From contig MEHQ01000242.1 of assembly GCA_008828725.1 (NCBI GenBank), positions 33,165 through 97,164 of the forward strand: 64,000 bases of DNA. The letters are read 5' to 3'. Numbering within the stretch: position 1 is the stretch's first letter; each line of letters starts with the position of its first letter. This DNA comes from Saccharina japonica (Eukaryota; Sar; Phaeophyceae; Laminariales; Laminariaceae). Of the stretch, positions 42,168 to 51,392 are shown piece after piece. The notes under the pieces are model-generated. The model had not been told where the DNA came from. It did not search any database and saw only the letters and a program-made list of their open reading frames with translations. A program made the translations under genes and the position numbers.

Positions 42168-42451
42168 GGCGCCTTTACCACTCTTATCCCACAAATCGTA
42201 CCAGAAAAAGTACCAAATGTATTATATGATTTCTTGATGTTTTTACGTGTGTTTTTATTTTTAAATCAAATCACGAAAAGCTGTCCACCCAACCCAGCCC
42301 TAACCCTAACCCTAGTCCAGGCTAAGGCTCGACCGTAGCCGCGCGTTTTGGACGATCTGAAAAAAATGTGCGGACCACCACATAAACCGTTATATATTTG
42401 GTACTCTATATGGTACGATTGGTGGGACAAGAGCTCTGTCGAAGGCTACTA
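42168..42451. mobile_element. 284-bp Mutator-like MITE with telomere-like motif
   Basis: Flanked by a perfect 10-bp duplication CGCCACCAGA. The ends are inverted: left ..ctcttatcccacaaatcgta then ccag..gtaccaaat; right, complemented, ..ctcttgtcccaccaatcgta then ccat..gtaccaaat. The first ~13 terminal bases are less well matched. Non-coding. At 42298-42316 it carries ccctaaccctaaccctag, a TTAGGG-type telomere word. The uninterrupted site is preserved in repeat V copy 1 (cgccacccga on the complementary strand, about 13892-13902), which proves insertion. Confidence 0.85.
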
Positions 42452-42461
42452 CGCCACCAGA
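42452..42461 (+). repeat. Right target-site duplication of the MITE
   Basis: CGCCACCAGA, identical to 42158-42167. Confidence 0.85.
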
Positions 42462-42604
42462 AAGCCGGTTTAGCCCCTTGCGGACCCCAGCACACCCACC
42501 CTCGGCGAAACCCGGGGCTGAGACGGCCCAGCGCGCCCCTGGCACGGCCCACAGCAGACGTTCCTCCACACTAACTTCAAGTAAAAAAATACTACGACAC
42601 CCTA

Positions 42605-43065
42605 CGACATCGACGACGACGATGAAGTTTTATTTCGCATATACAGATAACCCATCTGCAGCAGCAACGGCAGCAGCCGTCCAGAAAATAGCAGCACGCA
42701 CGTATAGCCGTCAAAAACAAAATGCCGGCATCGATGCGGAGCCCTTCTTTAGCACATACGTACAGCAGTGGTCTTTTTTTATTTACTCGATTTTTGTTTG
42801 TCGGGGCTTTTTATTATGAAAGTAGTGTAAAAACGCTATCTCGCCAAGTTTTGGATCGATTTCGATTCTGACCTAAGTTCTGGAGATCCATTTTTTTACT
42901 TTTTTTTGGATTCTTCGAAAGCACATATTTTGATTTTAGTGTGGAGAAAAAAATATTGAAATTAGTATCGGGATTTGTATTGAAATAATTGTGGATATTT
43001 TTACTTGATTTTTGTGTAGGGGCTACCCCGGGCAGGAAAGCCCTCAGAATACCCTGTGAACTGTG
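42605..43065 (-). repeat. Dispersed repeat W, copy 2 (inverted)
   Basis: Reverse complement of parts of 20985-21510 and 58350-59070: ccggcatcgatgcggagccc, tcgatttcgattctgacc, attttagtgtggaga, and gggctaccccgggcaggaaa near its end. Confidence 0.75.
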
Positions 43066-43069
43066 AACC

Positions 43070-44240
43070 CTTCTCTTCCCGCGGATCCGCCCCGTTGCAG
43101 GGGACGGAGTGAGGCGTCTCCGGGAGGCCGCCTTCCCCCGCCCCCCGCTCGCCGAGTTCGGCATCGTGGCCCGTTATCTCGGCGGGGTCACCGAGGGCTG
43201 ACGAGTGGGGCGGCCCGGGCGCGGGCGCGGTGCCGATCGGGGTTGGGTGGCGCGCGGTAGAGCCGGTTTCCCGCGTGGCATACGGAAACCGGCATAGTCG
43301 TAAAGAGCCATTCGGGTATCATCATGCATCATCACCACCACTACCGAAGCGTATTATATAAAAAGGATGAAAACTCTGTGAGCACATCGATGGGACGTTT
43401 CACGTATTTACGTACTACTATTATTGTCGTTCGTTTCACCCGATTATTAACAAGATATCAACCGATCGTAGTAACTCGCAGCTGGCAGTTGACGCCGGGT
43501 TTATAGTTTACCTGGTAGTTTGTACTGTCCGTAACATTGAGAGACTCGCTTCGACGAAATCAGACACACAGCACGATACACACACTGCTGTACAGTTATT
43601 TGATATCAGCATATAATGTACCTGGTATTAATAGCACAGGTATACCAATGACCATGCCTATGCATTAAACGGACAGGGGACAATGTTTACTACCTGTGGT
43701 CCCTCTCCTGTTAAGGCGTACGACGGTAGGTAAACCGTACTTCGTATATATATTGCACAAATTATATGTTTCAGAACCAGCGCACCCCTACCTACAACGA
43801 CCACGTCAGAGCCAAAGGGGTCAATGCTGGTCTCTTCCTCCGCTTACGGTCGGCTTGTAGTGTGACATACGCCAACTACAGAAGTAGATTGACACAACGT
43901 GTGTCTGTCTAGCATCTTAGCAAGCGCTGGATGATACTTCGATCGCTCGAGCTACGGCCTGTGTATGGCCTTGTGAAGGATATAGGTCGGTGACTCCCCG
44001 TAGTGCAGGTTGTACCACGGTCAACAGGGTGATTTTCCAAATGCGTTTGGCGTTTAAGCGTTTTTGCTCATTCCTTTTGTATACACCCGCTTTCAGGGCG
44101 ACAAATCTTACAGATTCGGACTGTCTCCGTTCTTTCGTTTTCAGTATGTTTCGTCCTTTACCCGTTGCGTCTACTCTCGTACGTATGGAATATTGCAGGA
44201 AACTGGTGCGTAGACTAGACTATATGTCCAATATTATACG
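43070..44240. other. GC-rich patch then unique DNA; no gene called
   Basis: 43070-43260 is about 75% GC. 43262-43293 forms a perfect 10-bp hairpin GCCGGTTTCC/GGAAACCGGC. The frame 43990-44262 (90 codons, GTG start) has some protein-like stretches (LTDSDCLRSFVFSMFRPL) but no other support. Confidence 0.5.
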
Positions 44241-44246
44241 GGGGGG

Positions 44247-44309
44247 GAAACAAACAAACTAACAAACAAAACAAACAAACAAAGCAACGAAGCAACAAAG
44301 CAACAAAAC
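44247..44309 (+). repeat. (AAAC)n-type microsatellite
   Basis: Imperfect aaacaaacaaac, then gcaacgaagcaac units. Its complement produces a spurious FVSLFV-like tail on minus frames. Confidence 0.9.
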
Positions 44310-44519
44310 GCGTGAGCTGTGTGAGCGGGTGGGGTTGTGCATTTGCGGTACTGCATCCTTTGGTTCACTCCTCGTACATATAATAGTGTTAAAATACGTC
44401 TACTGCGAGTTCGACCACTCCCCCCTCCAAGCCTACTCACTCGACAGGTACGCAACACTGATAAGGACCGTAACCGCTGCACGAGTCTCAGAACCGACAC
44501 TCGACTATGATACAGTAAT

Positions 44520-45180
44520 ATAGCTACCGGCTTCCCACCTCGACCCGTATACACGATCATCCACGGGTTACATCCCCATGATGTGAGCGGTAACGAGACG
44601 ACCGTGGCAAGCGAACAGGGTTCAATCCCCCCAATGTTCTTCATGATACACGACCATCCATGGGTTACACCCCCACGGTCTAAGCGGTCACGGTACGGTT
44701 GCAGCAAGCGAACAGGGCTCAGCCCCCACGAACGCGGATACTCACGATCATCCATGGCTTACACCCCCACGATCGCGGCGGTGACAGTACGGCCGCAGCA
44801 AGCGCACAGGGTTCAATCCCCTCCACGAATACGGGTATACACGATCATCCATGGGTTGAACCCCCACGAAAGCGCACAGGGTTCAATCCCCTCCACAAAT
44901 ACGGGCATACGTGACCCTCCCTGGGTTACATCCCCGCGACACGGGTGACATCCCCACGAAAGCGCACAGGGTTCAATCCCCTCCATGAATACGGGTATAC
45001 ATGATCATCCATGGGTTACAACTCCACGAAGGCGCACAGGGTTCAACCCCCCACGAAGGCGCACAGGGTTCAACCCCCTCAGCAAGCGCACATAGTTCGA
45101 TCCCCGCCACGACTACGGGTTTAAACGATCATCCATGGGTTAAATCCCCACGACATGGTTTACATCCGAGGCGTGTTGCG
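44520..45180 (+). repeat. Two-hairpin tandem array, part 1
   Basis: Units of about 65-100 bp, each with CACAGGGTTCAATCCCCTCC and, about 35 bp later, CATCCATGGGTTACATCCCC. Both motifs are GGG-loop-CCC hairpins. The first also fits a tRNA T-loop or Pol III B-box (GGTTCAATCC). Seven copies of the second motif lie in this part. Confidence 0.85.
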
Positions 45181-45409
45181 ATAGGGGTAGTACTTTTTGG
45201 TTAAATAGTTTCTGAATGACGGGGCTTCTTAACTCAAAATCGACCGAGTGCCATTTGGGTTTTGCAATATTATTTATGTTTAGCTTGGGCAGGGGACTGG
45301 TAATCGGGTGCAACTTCCGTTGTTCTCAAAAATATGTTTTTGTGTGACGTATAGAGCTCCTCTAGGGAGGTACTTGAGAAACATTATGGTGCACCTCTAC
45401 CTTAGCATG

Positions 45410-45700
45410 CTGCATGCCCACGAAAGCGCCGAGGGTTCAATCCCCTCCTCGAATACGAGTATACACAATCATCCATGGGTTACATCCCCATGATGTTGGC
45501 GGCAACAGTACGGCCACAGCAAGCGAATAGGTTGACACCCTCCCACGAGCGCGGATACACACGATCATCCATGGGTTGAACCCACCGCGATCCCAGCGGT
45601 AACAGTATAACCGCAGTAAGCGAACAGGGTTTAACCTCCCCCACGAGCACGATTATCCACGGTTATCCACGGGGTACATCCCCATGACCGCGGCGGCAAA
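45410..45700 (+). repeat. Two-hairpin tandem array, part 2
   Basis: Three further units (motifs near 45428, 45466, 45559, 45625, 45655), separated from part 1 by 230 bp of unrelated AT-rich DNA. Confidence 0.8.
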
Positions 45701-46315
45701 TGCGGCCTGGCGAGGCAGCCTGAGTACTCGTTGACAACTTAACGTGACATTTCCACACTAATATTACTAGTCAGGGAGCTAATGAGTTTACTCGTAGCCG
45801 AGTACCGTCGACGCCGGCGTGGAAGTGTACGGCACGTAACCCTAAACGCGGAGGCACCGACAAGTAGGAGTCTCGTTCCCAGTACCCCTAGTTCTGAAAT
45901 GCGGACGGGAGGGGAGCGAAAACTAAGTCGAACGTAGCGAATAAGTTGCCGACTGTGGCCGACATATTGCGAGATCCACCACCCTGAAGTTACACGGAGT
46001 GCCGTCGAAAGAACCCATGCATGATGCGAGCAACGATTCATGGGGAAAAGGCGTGTTGCAACACTACCCACAGAAACTTCAGCCGCTGTCGCACCTCAAG
46101 GACGGCGTGTGCGTATATGAGTTATAGACGAGCCACACCAAGGCCGTTCGCGAGGGGCCCCGTACCGGCTGGATGCGTTCCCGGTGCCTGGTATCCCAAT
46201 CGACGCCGAAAAATAACGTCGGGGTCATACGGTCGGAGGAAACAGCCTTGACAACATAAGGATGCCCTTTAGACTAGGCACACATACGGGCCCGGCCAGC
46301 CCGAAGTGACCCGGG

Positions 46316-46693
46316 TTGGTGCTATCGGCGGCGCTTTCGGCCGAGCTTTGGAAGACTGGTCGGGTCGTCGACACACGACCGCTCAACTGGGCCCGCCGTC
46401 ACGTTACGCCTGGCATGAACACGGTGGTGACGGAAGAGTTCTTCGCCGGAAGGGGGATCTACATGGATAGCCTGATCGACCGCTTAAGCTTCCACATCTC
46501 GGGCTTGCAACCGGGTTGCGGGTATATTTTACGAGTATCGTACGAGGGCACCGACAAAGTTTGCACCACCAGTCCTCTAGGGCCGCGACGAACGTCCTAC
46601 CTGCTGCCATGCTCTCAGCGAAGCAACGGCAGCGCACATCGGGTCGAGGGGCATTCCCGCCCGTTAATATGTTTACGACGCGTGGTAAGATGA
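46316..46693 (+). CDS. Candidate 125-codon frame in low-repeat DNA
   Basis: Not recognised with confidence. GTG start. The central part reads TEEFFAGRGIYMDSLI then FHISGLQPGCGYILRVSYEG, which recalls the C-D strand region of a fibronectin type III fold, but one short match is not enough. Ends in an Arg-rich tail. It lies in 45750-47430, a stretch free of the window's usual CAG and GTAC words. The opposite strand is also open over 46404-46781. Confidence 0.25.
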   Translation: MVLSAALSAELWKTGRVVDTRPLNWARRHVTPGMNTVVTEEFFAGRGIYMDSLIDRLSFHISGLQPGCGYILRVSYEGTDKVCTTSPLGPRRTSYLLPCSQRSNGSAHRVEGHSRPLICLRRVVR

Positions 46694-47136
46694 TTTCTTC
46701 TCGGTAAGGCGGTCCGACAAGATGCAATGGCTGTCCGCCGCGGAGGCTCTCCACGTAGGCAGGCAAAATACGTAGCCTCAAATTTCCTTCGGCGATTTAC
46801 TGTCGGGCGCGAAGCGTGATCAGGCGTCATCGAGAACAGGACGCCGTAGGATACAACAGTACCTCGGAAATCTCGGGCGATGCAAGTACTACACAATTTC
46901 GAGATACCGAAGTCCAGCTCCGTAAGCTCCACACCCAAAATATTGGGCAATATTCGATAAATAAGCGTGTACCGTACAAGTGAAGGAGGAACTCGCAGAG
47001 AAAGGCCTCAACATGTGGACCGCAACCAACCCAGCGTCTCGGCGGACTTAAATGATGTTCACTGCGATCGCAGCAAAGCGAAGAGCGGAGCTCTACAACG
47101 TGGCAGCAAGTCGCATCTGTGCGCCGACTTCAGACC

Positions 47137-47421
47137 ATGGCTCGGCTGGTCGTCCATATCCCAGACGGGGCCTTGTCCAAAACGAACCCCTGTACGTCAG
47201 GCGCCACCGTCGCTGAATCCGACGCGTTGTCGATCCAGCGGGGCGCCGTGGTTTCGATGCCGGGGGTAGGGCTCCCAGAGGTCGGGGGAATGTCGTCACG
47301 AATGGCCACCCCGCCACACCAACGGTTCTCGCGGAGTACTGCCAGGAAACGTCCGGGGCAGGAACTCCGGGCACGACTCGGTACGGATGCAGACAACTAT
47401 GAAGCTATGTTATCTCGTTGA
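47137..47421 (+). CDS. Candidate 94-codon protein
   Basis: Not recognised. ATG at 47137 (MARLVVHIPDGALSKTN), TGA at 47419. Gly/Ser/Pro-rich middle (GVGLPEVGGMSS), then a basic region and an acidic ending (LGTDADNYEAMLSR). The frame stays open upstream to 47119. The complementary frame 47130-47396 is also plausible, so strand is uncertain. No domain seen. Confidence 0.25.
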   Translation: MARLVVHIPDGALSKTNPCTSGATVAESDALSIQRGAVVSMPGVGLPEVGGMSSRMATPPHQRFSRSTARKRPGQELRARLGTDADNYEAMLSR

Positions 47422-47508
47422 AGTATGTCGTATCATAGGAGCAGGTATGCTGTAATAAACGAACATACAACTTCTCCAAAGCTCATCAGAGTACCAGTAT
47501 CGGCGAGT

Positions 47509-47675
47509 ACCAGTCATGTCAGCCCCTGGTATCCTTGGGACTCGCGAGTACTTCGTCATTTCAGCTCGCCGTGCCCTGGGGACTCGTGATGACCTAGTCA
47601 TTCAACTTCTAGTACCCCGGGGACTCGCGAGGACTCAGTCGTTCCAGCTTCTGGTACCCTGGGGGCTCAGCACTT
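47509..47675 (+). repeat. 42-bp tandem repeat, four units
   Basis: Units at about 47509, 47552, 47594 and 47635 share agtcattcagcttctggtac and ccctggggactcgcgag, with scattered changes. Confidence 0.8.
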
Positions 47676-47759
47676 TACAAGACTCGGACTCGCGAGTCAA
47701 AGGTTGAGTATCGATTACCGGTATTGGTACTCTGACGATATGTTGGAGTGTTAAGTTAA

Positions 47760-48490
47760 GGGCAAACACCAAAACAGGTGCACCTGTTTTATTTTGGCCA
47801 AAACTAGATACATACTGCAACCACGTGAGAAAAACGTTGTCAGAACAGTGTGCGTGCGATTCCCAAAACTCAGCATCCGAATGTTAATGCTTTGATGGCA
47901 CACTCACTCGTGTTGAATAGTAGCCACATCGTTAGCATACGAACATAACTCATATCGGGCTTAATTTGAGGTTGAGCTGCTTGCTATCCATACAAATCCA
48001 GGACGCAGCATCATTATACAACTGGAAAAAACCTCGTGCGCCGGAGCAAGAGTATTGCTGGCGCCCCCCCCGGTGCCAGCTTTGAAGCATTGACCATCCT
48101 CCAGGAACCGCTTCCACACAGCGGCTCGAAGCTCCTTTGCCATACCAAACATTTACCCCACCTCGCGACGCGAAGGGGGGCAGATGCATTGCTGTATGTA
48201 TCCATCGAGCTGTACACCAACGTATGTCGATGCGGCGGGTCGTGGTGTGGTGATGTGGCTATATACGGGGAACAGTGTATGACCCTTGATTGGCTCAAAA
48301 CTAGGCAAAATAAGTTGAAAGATAGACAAAGTAGACAAACGCAGGAATACCTGGCCCGTTTCAAGCCAAAAGCAGGCGCGATGTGAGGCTGACCAAACGC
48401 GGGGCTCCTGGCGTGTTATTTTCTCTTGCTTTAGTGTATACCTGTTTTTGGTCCAAAGTGGACCAGGTACACCTGTTTTGTCCAAAACCC
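47760..48490. mobile_element. TIR element with doubled palindromic motifs, ~730 bp
   Basis: Left end gggcaaacaccaaaacaggt and the complement of the right end gggttttggacaaaacaggt are inverted repeats over about 60 bp. Both carry CAGGTGCACCTG or CAGGTGTACCTG, then TTTTGGCCAAAA-like words and a second ..GTATACAC/GATACATAC block. Same plan as the elements at 18204 and 19564. Flanks (gttaagttaa / aaactaaaat) may be a decayed target duplication. Holds frames on both strands but no recognisable transposase. Confidence 0.6.
48036..48386 (+). CDS. Candidate 116-codon frame inside the TIR element
   Basis: Not recognised. Starts at GTG and ends at TGA 48384. The last 30 residues are a clear basic helix (LKTRQNKLKDRQSRQTQEYL). 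Before it come a Cys-rich stretch (VCRCGGSWCGD) and a mixed N-terminal half. On the other strand 47961-48152 (ATG, 63 codons, MFGMAKELRAAVWKRF) is equally protein-like. One of the two may be a remnant of the element's own gene, or both may be chance. Confidence 0.25.
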   Translation: MRRSKSIAGAPPGASFEALTILQEPLPHSGSKLLCHTKHLPHLATRRGADALLYVSIELYTNVCRCGGSWCGDVAIYGEQCMTLDWLKTRQNKLKDRQSRQTQEYLARFKPKAGAM

Positions 48491-48671
48491 AAACTAAAAT
48501 ATCCCGCCCACTAGAGCTGGTCCGGCCGTAAAACAGATTTGCATTCTATCGGCGGGTTTGCAGCCATTTTGGCATGTTAGGACTTCATTTTCTGCAACAG
48601 TATTTCCGAGCATGCAACGCATTCGCAGACGTTCGGATATTTCGAATCTTGATTAATTTCGACGAGTAAAA

Positions 48672-49063
48672 TCATGTCCAGTAAATTGCCGTCACTCGCG
48701 AGGATACCGCGATACTAAGGTCTATACAAAAGTCCGAAAAATCTGCACAGCGGATGGCGCTGATTCTTGGTGTAAACATTCCTTGAGCCATAATGAAACG
48801 ATCGATATTCTTTGTATCGCCTGATCCATTGTCTATCAAGAAATATGAGGTGCATAGTATCCGCAATACAAAGTTAAGATACTACCATGAGAGACACAAA
48901 CTCTTGATTTCACAGCCCAAATTATCGTTTTTTGGCCTAACTTTTCCAACACGTGATTCGCGTCGCTTTCGTCTAATATTTCAAAGGGGCTCCCTTTTGT
49001 TTTAAAGTTTTGTTTCATACTTTTTGGCCACAATGTCGACCAGGTTTTGCTCGAAACGATCAT
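48672..49063 (-). pseudogene. Degenerate uncharacterised gene (two overlapping frames)
   Basis: Not recognised. ATG at 49063 opens a 75-codon frame (MIVSSKTWSTLWPKSM.. FEILDESDANHVLEKLG.. ) with codon use and composition like a real protein. In another phase a frame continues from 48866 to TGA 48672 (..YFLIDNGSGDTKNIDRF.. ). A one-base slip near 48840-48866 would explain the change of phase; an intron would also. Lower in CAG/GTAC words and more AT-rich than its surroundings. Lies 170 bp from a SINE. Could be an old host gene or a transposon-encoded gene. Confidence 0.35.
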
Positions 49064-49234
49064 GTATGTCCGCCTCCCGCAAAAACAAAAATGGAACCCC
49101 TTTTAAACGTTTGCTTGTACTCTAAGGAAGCCCCACACGGATTTTCAGATCGGCATTCGCAAAACTGAGCTGTGAAAGTGCTGGTAAATACAGTGTGACT
49201 CTCTCGGCCGGACCAGCGCCGTAGAGTCCTTCTA

Positions 49235-49558
49235 CCCACATTTTGTTTCCCATCCCATTTATTGTCTTCGCCCTTCTGTTCTCTTTCCCTCTTTAGTCGT
49301 AACTTAGATCCAGGGTCACTGAGTAGGCTCTGCGCCTCCCTCCCCACTACGGTACGTGCCTTGCACTTTTATCGCGAGAAGATTTCAGAACTTTCTTCCC
49401 GCGTCAACTCTCGTCGATTTGTGCCTACCCACGCTAGAATAAGCGCTCTCGACATTCGTGTCAGTTGAGACTAAAAATCTCCATACGGAGACTCGAACCC
49501 TCGACCCCAAACTCAACAGGCTTCGTGGTTACCTGCAAGACCACCGGGGCGACCGGTA
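49235..49558 (-). mobile_element. tRNA-derived SINE, copy S3 (full length)
   Basis: Minus-strand head 49555-49485 with A-box-like tggtcttgcaggtaa and B-box gggttcgagtctcc. The body carries gacgcgggaagaaag, ttctcgcgataaaagtgcaa, accgtagtggggag and agttacgacta, and ends gggatgggaaac. Aligns end to end with S2, with moderate divergence. Confidence 0.75.
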
Positions 49559-49666
49559 TCTTGGTCCATCAAGAACAATGTTTCCTATCCCGTACTGTAA
49601 CTAGTATTAATCACAAAATTAAGCATTGAAAGATGTATAATAACAAAATTAAGCATTGAAAGGTGT

Positions 49667-49924
49667 ATGTTCGTGATCGTGACGAGACGGACGTATGCTG
49701 AGAGTTTAAAATATGTCCAGGATTCGACATTAATACCAAGTAAGTACTTCGTATGGAACAAACGTAAAAAAACACATTCCAAGACTAGGCAAAAAAACGT
49801 CAAACAAATGAAATTTCCGATTTTGGGCAAATCCTTGGATACTTGCCGAAATATCATCCATAAAAACAAAAACTCACCCGTTGTAGGCATTGATGAGAGG
49901 AATCGTTTGCCGGCGTTTCGATGA
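49667..49924 (+). CDS. Candidate 85-codon basic protein
   Basis: Not recognised. Complete from ATG (MFVIVTRRTYAESLKY) to TGA 49922. Very basic centre (WNKRKKTHSKTRQKNVKQ) and a hydrophilic end (GIDERNRLPAFR). Just upstream, aaaattaagcattgaaag occurs twice 30 bp apart. The complementary frame (49585-49890) is hydrophobic and less likely. Could be a small nucleic-acid-binding protein or an exon. It ends 70 bp before the YR-element fragment. Confidence 0.32.
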   Translation: MFVIVTRRTYAESLKYVQDSTLIPSKYFVWNKRKKTHSKTRQKNVKQMKFPILGKSLDTCRNIIHKNKNSPVVGIDERNRLPAFR

Positions 49925-49989
49925 AATTATGGAGCTGGTTATCGAATTCCTGGGCGAACAGAATCACCTTCCACAACCGTTTTTTTACC

Positions 49990-50290
49990 ATAAAAGCATA
50001 TTCTTTCTAAGTGAAGTACAAAAATAAATAATTAGGTTTTGTTGTCAACGAACCGAATTAACTTTTGGTAGTCATGGGCTCTGCCAACCTATGAGCTCTA
50101 CCGACGTAAGGCTTTATTCTGGCGAGAGGCAAGGAGGACAGAAAGAGGTGTTCACTCTCGAGTACCACGTGCTTGATGTGCATAGCTGCGTGAATAGAGC
50201 AGAGGCACACGAGCAGACGGCACGACACTGCCCGCTGCCCACTGATAGGCCTACGCTAGGCCTTGTGTTGTGTTTCTCTCGCCGTAACTA
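49990..50290 (+). mobile_element. Fossil fragment of the YR retroelement (end of B plus A)
   Basis: Aligns with 12985-13290: the last bases of the B repeat (aaagcatat..ttctaagt) run on into the A spacer (attatgg..catgggctct.cc, then ctacgtaggcctg-like words). Clearly more diverged than the two B repeats of the main element are from each other, so it represents an older insertion or an isolated terminal remnant. No coding part is attached. Confidence 0.7.
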
Positions 50291-50735
50291 CGGATGGGCG
50301 TGCACGCCGCATTCATTCGGAAGGATGGCTGTTTCGTGGGACATCACCAGAAGATTATCGAGGCCTCGCGGGTGAGTGTGGGGAGATATGGCCCGGACTG
50401 TGCCTCACATATAGGTGTGATTGCTATAAACAGAGTTCGAATTCATCACTGGTTTCTTGGCGCGCCGATGCGCGAGTTCCAGGTTGACAATATATGTTAC
50501 CCGTACAATATAGGTTTGTGATATTTGTATGCGAAATGTACGAGTACAAGCGTTTGTGTTTAGCGTCAGCAGGCATTATGTACGATTACAAACATTATTA
50601 TAGCATACGTACGAGTACATACTAAGTGTTGATATATCATACACTATCGTAAGGTACTTGTACGAGGAGCTACGCCGGCGGCCTAGTAAGGGCCGCAGAC
50701 GAAGCTAAAACCCGCATGTAAAATTAACTGCAAAC

Positions 50736-51170
50736 GGCAGTTTTCGATGCCAAGGGTCCGTTGAACAATGTTCCGATTAATCTCTGAACAAGAAAAAGGC
50801 AGTAGTAGACAACGACACGTTCGAACCTGGTGATCCAGGCCTGGGCTGAAGTTTATATTATATATGAGTTATATCAGACACTGGTGAAGCAAAAACCAAA
50901 CGCGGGGACAACCGTTCGATATAAGAGCTTACACTCAGTGTCTAGTCACCCTAAGGAAGAAAACCCCTCTGACAATAAAACAACGTTAATGTAAATCCAC
51001 CCTTAAGCCATTCGCAGTACAACTCTGGACAAACACACGGTGAAGAAAACCGAACGCGGGAGCGACCGTTCTATTTAAGAGCTTATGGCTGCCATCTAAG
51101 CTTAAGGCCCCGTAGTTTTCAGGCTAAAAATACAACAAATTACAGTTTTCGATGCCAAGGGCCCGGAGCT
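50736..51170 (+). repeat. Two-motif duplication
   Basis: cagttttcgatgccaaggg occurs at 50736 and 51143. ggtgaag..aaacgcggg..cgaccgttc then taagagctta occurs at 50884 and 51041. Spacing differs (407 and 157 bp), so this is a rearranged duplication rather than a simple tandem. Confidence 0.65.
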
Positions 51171-51182
51171 AAACCAAATCCA

Positions 51183-51392
51183 GTGATCCCGGACGCAATC
51201 AACAATGGTAACGGTCGCAAAAAATATGTATGCATATGGGTTTACCAGCTCAATAATAAGCGGCAGTTGCTATACCCGCCAACGACCCGTTCGATGCCTG
51301 CTGATGGGGCTCAACGTCGAAAGCTACTCGTAGGCAATACTTCACGCAATTCAATAGCATCAAAACAGAATGAAACACGGTACACTATTTAG
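51183..51392 (+). CDS. Candidate 69-codon frame
   Basis: Not recognised. Begins at GTG (MIPDAINNGNGRKKYV) and ends at TAG 51390. Asn-, Arg- and Gln-rich and hydrophilic throughout. A second similar frame follows at 51535-51726 (ends ..KPQTRQENYASKTV). On the minus strand 51389-51891 is also largely open in two phases. Strand and reality are unresolved. Confidence 0.2.
   Translation: MIPDAINNGNGRKKYVCIWVYQLNNKRQLLYPPTTRSMPADGAQRRKLLVGNTSRNSIASKQNETRYTI

Larger units (their letters stand above)
41745..42620 (+). repeat. Dispersed repeat V, copy 2, interrupted by a MITE
   Basis: Matches the reverse complement of 13735-14325, split at 42167/42462 by the 284-bp element. Frames over it (41559-42338) read through unit and insertion alike and are not called. 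Downstream it merges into an inverted copy of repeat W. Confidence 0.75.

Noticed and set aside
41559-42338. 259-codon plus frame
   Set aside because: It reads through repeats X and V and into the MITE, so it cannot be one ancestral protein. Only the V part is similar between copies.
43070-43260. rRNA fragment
   Set aside because: High GC and hairpins, but no conserved rRNA words recognised.
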